DNA of 8,766 nucleotides from Roseiflexaceae bacterium (GTDB lineage: Bacteria > Chloroflexota > Chloroflexia > Chloroflexales > Roseiflexaceae): the NCBI GenBank assembly GCA_014381165.1, contig JACMIM010000810.1, positions 1 to 8,766 on the forward strand, read 5' to 3'. Both the position numbers and the translations under genes were made by a program. The notes beneath the pieces were generated by a model, which saw nothing but the letters and a program-made list of their open reading frames with translations, had not been told where the DNA came from and did not search any database. Each line of letters starts with the position of its first letter. Position 1 is the stretch's first letter. Positions 1-5,454 of this stretch are shown piece by piece.

Positions 1-58
1 AATTTACATTTTTCTGTGTGTCTCACATTATGTTGATGTCGCCGATTTTTTGTTGTTC

Positions 59-101
59 TAAAAACAAAAACGCGCGCTGAACTAACGATCAGCCCGCTTT
101 T
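59..101 (-). terminator. Candidate intrinsic terminator after rpsI
   Basis: Seen on the minus strand, 79 bases after the rpsI stop. A 5' arm at 101-89 can pair with 80-71 around an 8-base loop at 88-81. The inner part is a perfect 5-bp stem (GCTGA with TCAGC). It continues after a G-G mismatch with 3 more pairs. A bulged G then separates these from an A-tract that can pair with the first T residues. A T-rich run, TTTTTGTTTTT, follows at 70-60. This stem plus T-tract is the usual layout of a Rho-independent terminator and fits the end of the operon. A competing 8-bp stem, 118-125 with 94-101, shares the 94-101 segment. Nothing else with gene character is visible in 1-179. Termination is inferred from the structure only. 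Confidence 0.6.
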
Positions 102-179
102 GTGTGTTTCGGCTCGAAAAAGCGGTCTTCGCCTACCCACAGCCGCCTACAGTTTAACTTCACGAAAGTAAGGAAGCTG

Positions 180-578
180 CTAGCGCTTCGTGTACTGTGG
201 AGCCTTGCGGGCGCGCTTGAGACCAGCCTTCTTGCGCTCTTTCATACGTGGGTCGCGGGTAAGCAGCCCGGCCTTGCGTAGCGTAGGCCGCAGTTCAGCG
301 TCCAGATCAAGCAATGCGCGGGCAATGCCGTGTGAAACCGCGCCGGCCTGCCCTGAAACGCCGCCGCCCCGCACTTTGACCAGCACATTGAAGCTCGCCG
401 TGTTACTGGTCAGCTCCAACCCGCGCGTCATCTTTTTGTGCAGTGCCTCGTGGTTGCCAAAATAGTCCTGCACCGGGCGTCCGTTCACCACGAAATCGCC
501 GTTGCCGGGGTAGAGGCGCACACGCGCCACCGCAGTTTTGCGGCGGCCTGTGCCCTGATAATAGCGCTTGTCAGTCAT
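180..578 (-). CDS. rpsI: 30S ribosomal protein S9
   Basis: Small-subunit protein whose C-terminal tail reaches the P-site tRNA in the 30S head. The product is 132 residues, a normal length for bacterial S9. Visible hallmarks are GTGRRKTAVARV at about residues 9-20, a glycine-rich RGGGVSGQAGAV segment mid-protein, and the basic C-terminus ending KAPQYTKR, matching the conserved lysine-arginine tail. The ATG at 578 has GGAG at 584-587, 5 bases upstream. It lies 42 bases after the rplM stop, the conserved L13-S9 pairing, and is the last gene before the candidate terminator. No anomaly is visible. Identification is near certain from sequence recognition. Confidence 0.98.
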   Translation of the reverse strand: MTDKRYYQGTGRRKTAVARVRLYPGNGDFVVNGRPVQDYFGNHEALHKKMTRGLELTSNTASFNVLVKVRGGGVSGQAGAVSHGIARALLDLDAELRPTLRKAGLLTRDPRMKERKKAGLKRARKAPQYTKR

Positions 579-620
579 CGTTACTCCGTAATTAAACTAT
601 CAACTTACGTTATTCGCCAA

Positions 621-1061
621 CTATCCCTGTAGGCGCGGGGTGTAGATTTTCGGCGCTTGGGCAATGTGGGGATGGGTCGGCCCTGCATACACCTTCAGCT
701 TGTTCATAACCTGACGGCCGAGCCGAGTCTTCGGTATCATACCCTTGACCGCGAACCGGATGATACGATCCGGGTGCGAGGCCAGCATGCGCTTGTAGGG
801 AATCTGTTTGAAGCCACCTGGATACCCAGAGTGGCGATAGTACATTTTCTGCTGATCCTTGCGGCCAGTCACACGCACCTTCTCGGCGTTGACGACAACC
901 ACAAAATCACCACCATCGATATGCGGAGTGAATGTTGGTTTGTGCTTGCCACGTAGCAGCGTTGCGATTTGGGTCGAAAGGCGACCAAGTGTTTGGCCTG
1001 CTGCGTCAACGACATACCAATCGCGTTGCACCTCCGCCGTCTTCTGCATGTAACTCTTCAT
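621..1061 (-). CDS. rplM: 50S ribosomal protein L13
   Basis: Early-assembly large-subunit protein, made here as 146 residues, close to the usual 140-150. Visible motifs are RDWYVVDAAGQTLGRL at about 13-28, the family signature AVKGMIPKTRLGRQ at 104-117, and KVYAGPTHPHIAQ shortly after. The reading frame stays open up to 1133, but that longer form would overlap truA and add 24 residues not found in L13. The ATG at 1061 gives the standard MKSYMQKTAE start and has GGAG at 1070-1073 with an 8-base spacer. The gene sits 46 bases after truA and 42 bases before rpsI. Co-transcription with both is inferred from spacing and strand. Confidence 0.97.
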   Translation of the reverse strand: MKSYMQKTAEVQRDWYVVDAAGQTLGRLSTQIATLLRGKHKPTFTPHIDGGDFVVVVNAEKVRVTGRKDQQKMYYRHSGYPGGFKQIPYKRMLASHPDRIIRFAVKGMIPKTRLGRQVMNKLKVYAGPTHPHIAQAPKIYTPRLQG

Positions 1062-1069
1062 CACCAGTA

Positions 1070-1073
1070 CTCC
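1070..1073 (-). promoter_or_regulatory. Shine-Dalgarno site fixing the rplM start
   Basis: GGAG lies 8 bases upstream of the ATG at 1061 and falls inside the longer open frame that begins at 1133. Its position supports 1061 as the true initiation codon and places the site in the truA-rplM gap. Confidence 0.8.
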
Positions 1074-1107
1074 AAAAAAGCTGTAGGGCCGAATCTTGCG
1101 GCCGTTC

Positions 1108-1905
1108 TTATAAAGGAATGTCTTCCCGCGCATCTCGCGGCGCTAATCGCCCGCTGTCAAGCGGATAAGTCACCGACATTAAATACAATCCGTGCGCTGG
1201 TGCGGTACGCCCTGCTTTCCGCCGATCACGGCTAGCCAGTATCGTCGGGATGGCATCCGGTTCCATACGGCCCTCACCAACCTGTAGCACCGTACCGGCG
1301 ATGTTGCGAACCATGTGTTGCAAAAACGCATTTGCCGCAACATCAATTGCAAGGAGCGGGCGGCCAAGTATCTCGATGGCCTCGCACTGTGCTAGGTAGC
1401 AAGTACGAACAGTTGAGCCTTCAACCGCCGCAACAGTCAGTGCCGCAAAGTCGTGCCGACCAATCAAATGCATGAGCGCCGCTTGCATAGCCACAACGTC
1501 AAGTGGCTTTGGCACATGCACCACATGGTTGCGCAGCAGCGGCGATGCAGTCAAACTGTTGTCGACCAGATACCGGTAGTCACGCCGAATCGCGCTATGG
1601 CGAGCATGAAACTCGGAATCGGCCTCCCACACTTCCAAAACTGCGGCGTCTTCTGGCAGATGAGCGTTCAGCCCGCGACGGATTGTCGCGAACGGCAACT
1701 CAGTTGCTGTACGAACATTCGCCACTTGGCCGCGCGCGTGAACCCCTGCATCGGTTCGGCCCGACATAGTAACCCGTTGACGCTCCTGTGTCAACTGCTC
1801 CCATGCGGCTTCTATGGCTCCCTGCACCGAGCGACCGTTGTTTTGCCACTGCGAGCCAGAAAAGTCAGTGCCATCATATTCGATCCGAAAGGCGACGTTC
1901 TTCAT
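1108..1905 (-). CDS. truA: tRNA pseudouridine(38-40) synthase TruA
   Basis: Converts uridines 38-40 in the tRNA anticodon arm to pseudouridine. The product is 265 residues, a typical TruA length. The N-terminal strand FRIEYDGTDFSGSQWQ is seen at about 6-21. The catalytic motif is GRTDAGVHA at 49-57, with the nucleophilic aspartate at residue 52. FLQHMVRNIAGTVLQVGEG in the C-terminal half is the second conserved TruA block, and APAHGLYL lies near the end. The ATG at 1905 gives the expected N-terminus, yet no purine-rich Shine-Dalgarno sequence is visible in the 20 bases upstream, unlike its neighbours. A heptamer-repeat hairpin fills the gap to rplQ. truA between rplQ and rplM-rpsI is a known arrangement, for example in Firmicutes, where ECF transporter genes lie between; none are here. 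Confidence 0.98.
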   Translation of the reverse strand: MKNVAFRIEYDGTDFSGSQWQNNGRSVQGAIEAAWEQLTQERQRVTMSGRTDAGVHARGQVANVRTATELPFATIRRGLNAHLPEDAAVLEVWEADSEFHARHSAIRRDYRYLVDNSLTASPLLRNHVVHVPKPLDVVAMQAALMHLIGRHDFAALTVAAVEGSTVRTCYLAQCEAIEILGRPLLAIDVAANAFLQHMVRNIAGTVLQVGEGRMEPDAIPTILASRDRRKAGRTAPAHGLYLMSVTYPLDSGRLAPRDAREDIPL

Positions 1906-1911
1906 AATAGT

Positions 1912-1983
1912 TGCAGACGAGGGCGTGCGGATTGCAGATTACTTGGCCCTTTCATCTGCAATCCACAAGGTACAATCCGCAAA
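1912..1983. repeat. Facing heptamer-repeat hairpin, rplQ-truA gap
   Basis: An 11-bp perfect inverted repeat, GGATTGCAGAT at 1929-1939 and ATCTGCAATCC at 1954-1964, surrounds a 14-base loop. Read in 7-base steps, related units continue on both sides. TGCGGAT and TGCAGAT lie at 1926-1939, with TGCAGAC at 1912-1918 in the same register. CTGCAAT-like units follow at 1956-1983, the outer ones degraded. An alternative 8-bp pairing joins 1926-1933 to 1974-1981. It is the most decayed of three related elements in this window. The element occupies nearly the whole 79-base gap between rplQ and truA. Function is unknown: an RNA hairpin or a dispersed repeat remnant is inferred. Confidence 0.75.
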
Positions 1984-1984
1984 C

Positions 1985-2338
1985 CTACGAAAGCAGTTCG
2001 AGCTGCGCCATCGCCGCACCATCGCCCTTGCGCGGGCCGAGCTTGGTGATTCGGCTATAGCCACTGGAGCGGGTTGCGAACTGAGTCGGCGCAAGCGCGA
2101 ACAGCTTACGCATGGCGTCTTTGCTATGGAGCTTCGAGAGCGCCATACGCCGGTTATGCGGTGTATCAACCCGCCCAAGCGTGATGATCCGTTCAAGGTA
2201 TGGCTGAACGGCTTTGGCCTTTGCTAGCGTCGTCTGAATCTTGCCGTGCTCGATCATCGCAATCACCTGATTGCGGACGAGCGACGCGCGATGCTCTGCC
2301 GATGTTCCCGGCATAAGCCTCGGTTTTCCGTGTCGCAT
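1985..2338 (-). CDS. rplQ: 50S ribosomal protein L17
   Basis: Large-subunit protein near the peptide exit tunnel. The product is 117 residues, in the 115-130 range of bacterial L17. It begins MRHGKPRLMPGTSAEHR, matching the family start (MRHRK in Escherichia coli), and carries the conserved IQTTLAKAKAVQPYLERII block at about 38-56. The end is GDGAAMAQLELLS. The frame is open to a TTG at 2347, but the GAGG at 2349-2352 would touch that codon, while it sits 10 bases from the ATG at 2338, so 2338 is chosen. The gene follows rpoA by 66 bases, as expected for the end of an alpha operon. The gap holds only a small 5-bp hairpin at 2371-2383. Confidence 0.97.
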   Translation of the reverse strand: MRHGKPRLMPGTSAEHRASLVRNQVIAMIEHGKIQTTLAKAKAVQPYLERIITLGRVDTPHNRRMALSKLHSKDAMRKLFALAPTQFATRSSGYSRITKLGPRKGDGAAMAQLELLS

Positions 2339-2348
2339 TGTATTCAAT

Positions 2349-2352
2349 CCTC
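2349..2352 (-). promoter_or_regulatory. Shine-Dalgarno site fixing the rplQ start
   Basis: GAGG (within GTGAGGA) lies 10 bases upstream of the ATG at 2338. It directly abuts the in-frame TTG at 2347, which is too close for that codon to be used. The site therefore selects the shorter, family-like L17. Confidence 0.75.
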
Positions 2353-2404
2353 ACCGTGCAACGCAGGCCTGCTGTATCACAGCCCTGGGTGCAGTTATCA
2401 TCAC

Positions 2405-3376
2405 TTATGCAGCCGCGTTGATCGTGTTGTTCAGCGCGTGGCCGCTGTTCGGCTGTAGGTAATTCCGCTCGACTAGTTTGTCGCGAATTTCTTCCATCGA
2501 CTTCTGGCCAAGGTTGCGCACACTGAGCAACGCCTTCTCGTCCATCTCAAGCACCTGGCCCACCTTCGTAATATCGGCGCGCTTCAGGCAGTTGTAAGTA
2601 CGGGTCGAGAGGTCGAGTTCCTCGATCGGCGTGTCATAGATGTCCGCCGGAATCGCTAGCCCCTTCACCTCGGCCAGCGGCTCCTGCTCGATCGACGTGC
2701 GATTGAAATCGGCAATGGTCTGGCTGTACTGCACAAGTACCTGAGCGGCGTGGCTCAACGCATCGCCGGGTTTGATCGTGCCGTCCGTCCAAATTTCCAA
2801 GACCAGCCGGTCGTGGTCGGTCGCTTGACCAACCCGAGTGTTCTCCACTACATAGTTGACCTTGGGTACCGGCGTGAAGATTGCATCTACTGGAATCTCA
2901 CCGATTGGCAGCGCATCGCGCTGGTCGGCGGGCAGGTAGCCATGGCCGCGCTCAACGGTCATCTCAATCTCAATCGTCGCGTCGTCAGCATCAAGTGTGC
3001 AGATGTAGTGATTCGGATTAACGAGTTCGACATTACTGGGCGTGTCGATGTCGCTCGCTCGCACCACGCCAGAACCATGCTTGGTTAACAGCACCTTGAC
3101 TGGACGCTCCGCATATGAACGTAGGCGGATACCTTTAGTATTCAGCACAATCTCGGTCACGTCCTCGCGGACACCCGTGATGGTAGAGAATTCATGGTAT
3201 ACACCATCAATTTTGATTTTGGTGATCGCCGAGCCAGGAATCGACGAAAGCAGTACCCGCCGCAGCGCATTGCCGAGCGTGTGGCCATAACCAGGGTCAA
3301 GCGGTTCGATTTTAAAACGCCCGTAGTTCTCTGCCGCCTGCACGACCTCAATCTTGGGCGTGGCGATATCTAGCAC
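2405..3376 (-). CDS. rpoA: DNA-directed RNA polymerase subunit alpha
   Basis: Alpha dimer scaffold for core RNA polymerase assembly, and target of promoter UP elements and activators. At 323 residues it is close to the Escherichia coli protein (329). The N-terminal domain (about 1-230) carries GHTLGNALRRVLLSSIPG at 31-48. A short linker leads to the C-terminal domain (about 248-305). There LSTRTYNCLK at 256-265 contains R259, equivalent to the DNA-contacting R265 of E. coli, followed by VRNLGQKSMEEI at 286-297. The initiation codon is GTG at 3376, supported by AAGGAGG six bases upstream and by the family N-terminus. A heptamer-repeat hairpin lies between rpsD and this gene, ending just before the Shine-Dalgarno sequence. 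All key regions are intact. Confidence 0.98.
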   Translation of the reverse strand: MLDIATPKIEVVQAAENYGRFKIEPLDPGYGHTLGNALRRVLLSSIPGSAITKIKIDGVYHEFSTITGVREDVTEIVLNTKGIRLRSYAERPVKVLLTKHGSGVVRASDIDTPSNVELVNPNHYICTLDADDATIEIEMTVERGHGYLPADQRDALPIGEIPVDAIFTPVPKVNYVVENTRVGQATDHDRLVLEIWTDGTIKPGDALSHAAQVLVQYSQTIADFNRTSIEQEPLAEVKGLAIPADIYDTPIEELDLSTRTYNCLKRADITKVGQVLEMDEKALLSVRNLGQKSMEEIRDKLVERNYLQPNSGHALNNTINAAA

Positions 3377-3382
3377 AGATCG

Positions 3383-3389
3383 CCTCCTT
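3383..3389 (-). promoter_or_regulatory. Strong Shine-Dalgarno site for GTG-started rpoA
   Basis: A full AAGGAGG lies 6 bases upstream of the GTG at 3376. The near-ideal match may compensate for the non-ATG start and confirms it. It begins five bases from the edge of the repeat hairpin at 3394-3450. Confidence 0.88.
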
Positions 3390-3393
3390 ATGT

Positions 3394-3450
3394 ATTACAG
3401 ATTGCAGCTTGCAGCTTGCCGGAGTTATCTGCAATCTGCAAGCTGCAATC
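3394..3450. repeat. Facing heptamer-repeat hairpin, rpsD-rpoA gap
   Basis: A perfect 15-bp inverted repeat, GATTGCAGCTTGCAG at 3400-3414 and CTGCAAGCTGCAATC at 3436-3450, encloses a 21-base loop. Both arms are built of 7-base units. Four units of the form NTTRCAG occupy 3394-3421, the last one degenerate. Three units of the form AKCTGCA occupy 3427-3447. The arrays face each other, so the transcript would fold into a stable stem between the rpsD stop (3456) and the rpoA Shine-Dalgarno sequence (3383-3389). It belongs to the same family as the elements at 1912-1983 and 6903-6962. A role as transcript-processing or stability element is possible but not shown. Confidence 0.85.
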
Positions 3451-3455
3451 CCAAA

Positions 3456-4076
3456 TTAGCGGCTATAGAACTCGACGATCAGCGCCTCGTTGATGCCAAG
3501 CTCAGCGTCCTCACGACGTGGCAACGTCACAACCTCGCCCTCAAGCATATTTGAGTCGAAGCGCAGCCAGTCCGGCGCGCGGCGCGACTTCAGCTCGCCA
3601 CCATCAACCAAATTCTTGAAGTAGGCGCGGCTCTTCGACTCGGCCCGTACAGCAATCTTGTCGCCGGCCTTGGTCGAGAACGATGGGATATCAGTCTTTC
3701 GGCCATTGACCACAACGTGGCCGTGGTTGACTAACTGTCGGGCCTGTGCGCGCGTCGCGGCGAGACCAAGACGGTACACCACATTATCCAGGCGGCGCTC
3801 TAGCAACACAAACAGAGTTGCGCCGGTTTCACCGGGAACACGCTGCGCCTGCTCATACATTTTGCGGAATTGGCGCTCCAGAATGCCATACATGTAGCGG
3901 GCCTTCTGCTTCTCTTGTAACTGTAGGCCATAGTCCGAAACCTGCCGACGCCGCGCGGTCGGGCCATGCTGCCCAGGCGGAAATGAGCGCTTGCTCAGAA
4001 TCCGTTGCCCCTTTTCGGTAATACCAATGCCGAGGCGACGGCTAACTTTACCAACTGGTCCTCGATAACGAGCCAT
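3456..4076 (-). CDS. rpsD: 30S ribosomal protein S4
   Basis: Primary 16S rRNA-binding protein that starts 30S body assembly. In enterobacteria it is also the translational repressor of the alpha operon. The product is 206 residues, the normal length. The N-terminus MARYRGPVGKVSRRLGIGI is standard, PPGQHG lies at 33-38, and the S4 RNA-binding fold is recognisable around ERRLDNVVYRLG and HGHVVVNGRK (about 92-126). The C-terminus ends ALIVEFYSR. No cysteines are present, so this is the zinc-free form of S4. The ATG at 4076 has GAGGAG at 4087-4092 with a 10-base spacer and lies 21 bases after rpsK. Whether S4 represses this operon cannot be read from the sequence. Confidence 0.98.
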   Translation of the reverse strand: MARYRGPVGKVSRRLGIGITEKGQRILSKRSFPPGQHGPTARRRQVSDYGLQLQEKQKARYMYGILERQFRKMYEQAQRVPGETGATLFVLLERRLDNVVYRLGLAATRAQARQLVNHGHVVVNGRKTDIPSFSTKAGDKIAVRAESKSRAYFKNLVDGGELKSRRAPDWLRFDSNMLEGEVVTLPRREDAELGINEALIVEFYSR

Positions 4077-4097
4077 TATATCTACTCTCCTCTGCGA

Positions 4098-4517
4098 CTA
4101 TACGCGGCGCCGCTTGGGTGCGCGGCAGCCATTATGCGGGATCGGCGTCACATCGGTGATCGCAACCACCTGCAATCCGTGAGCCTGCAGCGAGCGAATG
4201 GCCGATTCACGCCCTGCACCTGGACCCTTGACAAATACTTCAACCGAGCGCATCCCATTTTCCATCGCGCGGCGTGCGGCCTGCTCCGACGTAATTTGGG
4301 CGGCATACGGCGTCGACTTACGGGAACCCTTAAAGCCATTTTGGCCGGCGCTCGACCAAGACACAACATTACCCGCTGGGTCGGTTATGGTTACAATTGT
4401 ATTATTGAATGTACTAAGTACATGTGCCTGACCACGCGGCACATTTTTCTTTTCGCGGCGCTTGCCGCGTTGGCGCTTGCCGGCTGCGGCACTGCCCTTT
4501 GCTGGTTGCTTTGCCAT
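4098..4517 (-). CDS. rpsK: 30S ribosomal protein S11
   Basis: Small-subunit platform protein near the mRNA exit and the E site. The product is 139 residues, about ten longer than Escherichia coli S11. The extra length is a basic, low-complexity N-terminus (residues 1-28, rich in K, R, A and Q). The core starts near AHVLSTFNNTIVTITDPAGN at 31-50. The signature continues with VKGPGAGRESAIRSLQ at 97-112 and ends with ITDVTPIPHNGCRAPKRRRV at 120-139, nearly invariant in bacteria. The ATG at 4517 has GGAG at 4527-4530 with a 9-base spacer. It follows rpsM by 90 bases and precedes rpsD by 21, the canonical S13-S11-S4 order. Confidence 0.98.
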   Translation of the reverse strand: MAKQPAKGSAAAGKRQRGKRREKKNVPRGQAHVLSTFNNTIVTITDPAGNVVSWSSAGQNGFKGSRKSTPYAAQITSEQAARRAMENGMRSVEVFVKGPGAGRESAIRSLQAHGLQVVAITDVTPIPHNGCRAPKRRRV

Positions 4518-4607
4518 TGATACAAACTCCTGTCACATGTCACCCGCGCCACATGGCATTCGGGCGGGCGAGGCGTGGCCCAATTCTAGCCGACGCCGTG
4601 ATTGTTA

Positions 4608-4988
4608 CTACTTACTGAGCTTCTTCTTGATACCGATCGCCTGGCCCTTACGACCACGCCGTGTGCGGGCGTTGGTACGAGTGCGCTGGCCACGCAGGGG
4701 CATACCCTTGCGATGACGCAGGCCACGATAGCAGCCAATATCCATCAACCGTTTGATGTTCAGCTGAATCTCGCGCCGCAAATCGCCCTCGACAGTGTAT
4801 TCACGGTCGACAACCTCGCGAATACGAGTAACTTCTTCTTCCGTCAAATCCCGCGTGCGGGTTTCCGGGTTGACATTGGCCTTGGTCAGAACTGCAAGAC
4901 CATTCGATGGCCCAAGGCCATACACATAGCGAATCGAGATGCAGATCTTCTTGTTGCGCGGGACATCAATTCCAGCAATACGAGCCAT
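4608..4988 (-). CDS. rpsM: 30S ribosomal protein S13
   Basis: Small-subunit head protein that contacts the large subunit through an intersubunit bridge and reaches P-site tRNA through its basic tail. The product is 126 residues, a typical size. It begins MARIAGIDVPRNKKICISIRYV (helix-two-turns-helix fold to about residue 80). The signature CYRGLRHRKGMPLRGQRTRT occupies about residues 87-106, followed by NARTRRGRKG and a lysine-rich end. The ATG at 4988 has GGAGG at 4995-4999, six bases upstream. This site falls in the 12-base gap after the rpmJ stop, which suggests translational coupling with rpmJ. Confidence 0.98.
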   Translation of the reverse strand: MARIAGIDVPRNKKICISIRYVYGLGPSNGLAVLTKANVNPETRTRDLTEEEVTRIREVVDREYTVEGDLRREIQLNIKRLMDIGCYRGLRHRKGMPLRGQRTRTNARTRRGRKGQAIGIKKKLSK

Positions 4989-5000
4989 AACTAACCTCCT

Positions 5001-5117
5001 CTATCCCTGTCGCTGCTTGTGCTTTGGCGTCCTGCTACAGATCACGCGCAGGATGCCCTTCCGCCTGATAACTCGGCAGTACTCGCAGCGCGGCTTGACC
5101 GACGCTTGTACTTTCAT
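5001..5117 (-). CDS. rpmJ: 50S ribosomal protein L36
   Basis: The smallest ribosomal protein, made here as 38 residues. Translating the minus strand from the ATG at 5117 gives a start MKVQASVKPRCEYCRVIRRK, then ICSRTPKHKQRQG and a TAG stop at 5001-5003. The zinc-binding set C11, C14, C27 and H33 is complete, so this is the zinc-containing form. GGAGG at 5124-5128 lies six bases upstream. An in-frame ATG two codons earlier abuts this site and is unlikely to be used. The gene sits between infA (104-base gap) and rpsM (12-base gap), its conserved position. Confidence 0.97.
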   Translation of the reverse strand: MKVQASVKPRCEYCRVIRRKGILRVICSRTPKHKQRQG

Positions 5118-5221
5118 AATCATCCTCCGACTAGTATGCGAATCACAGTACACGCTGTTACAGGCATATAACAAGCTGACCCATCACTTCCGACAGGCAG
5201 CCGATTGTCTGACCATCACTG

Positions 5222-5443
5222 CTAGCGATACCGAAAGGTTATTCTACCACGAGTTAGGTCATATGGCGAGAGTTCAACCGTTACTCGATCACCTTTCAAA
5301 ATACGAATGTAGTGCATGCGCATCTTTCCAGAGATATGCGCCAATACTTCCAAACCATTCTCAAGCTTGACCTTGAACATTGCGTTTGGTAGCGGCTCGA
5401 GAATCGTACCCTCCATCTCGATTACATCCTTCTTCTTCGACAT
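5222..5443 (-). CDS. infA: Translation initiation factor IF-1
   Basis: OB-fold factor that occupies the 30S A site during initiation and assists IF2 and IF3. The product is 73 residues (72 in Escherichia coli) and aligns with the family along its whole length: IEMEGTILEPLPNAMFKVKL at about 8-27, AHISGKMRMHYIRIL, GDRVTVELSPYDLTRGRI and a basic FRYR end. The ATG at 5443 has AAGGAG at 5448-5453 with a short 4-base spacer. It lies 11 bases after the map stop at 5455, so its ribosome site directly abuts the map stop and coupling is likely. The 104-base gap downstream to rpmJ contains no recognisable gene or strong structure. Confidence 0.98.
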   Translation of the reverse strand: MSKKKDVIEMEGTILEPLPNAMFKVKLENGLEVLAHISGKMRMHYIRILKGDRVTVELSPYDLTRGRITFRYR

Positions 5444-5454
5444 ATCTCTCCTTG

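Noticed and set aside
1062..1133. Upstream extension of rplM by 24 residues
   Set aside because: It would overlap the end of truA, is absent from L13 proteins, and the Shine-Dalgarno sequence lies downstream of it, at 1070-1073.
1453..2049. A 198-codon plus-strand open frame antisense to truA
   Set aside because: It lies wholly over truA and the repeat gap, its translation is cysteine- and histidine-rich with no family resemblance, and truA is unmistakable.
2339..2347. TTG start adding three residues to L17
   Set aside because: The ribosome site abuts the TTG, and the family N-terminus begins at the ATG at 2338.
4005..4520. A 171-codon plus-strand open frame across rpsD and rpsK
   Set aside because: It is the antisense shadow of two well-identified ribosomal protein genes, with no coherent domain.
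4518..4607. Regulatory element or promoter in the rpsM-rpsK gap
   Set aside because: Only a 5-bp imperfect stem around 4536-4555 is visible, and no convincing -35/-10 pair is present.
5118..5221. Internal promoter or S4-type repressor pseudoknot between infA and rpsM
   Set aside because: A TTGTTA-like and a TACTGT-like hexamer can be picked out in the infA-rpmJ gap, but the match is weak and typical of chance. No pseudoknot like that of Escherichia coli could be recognised by eye.
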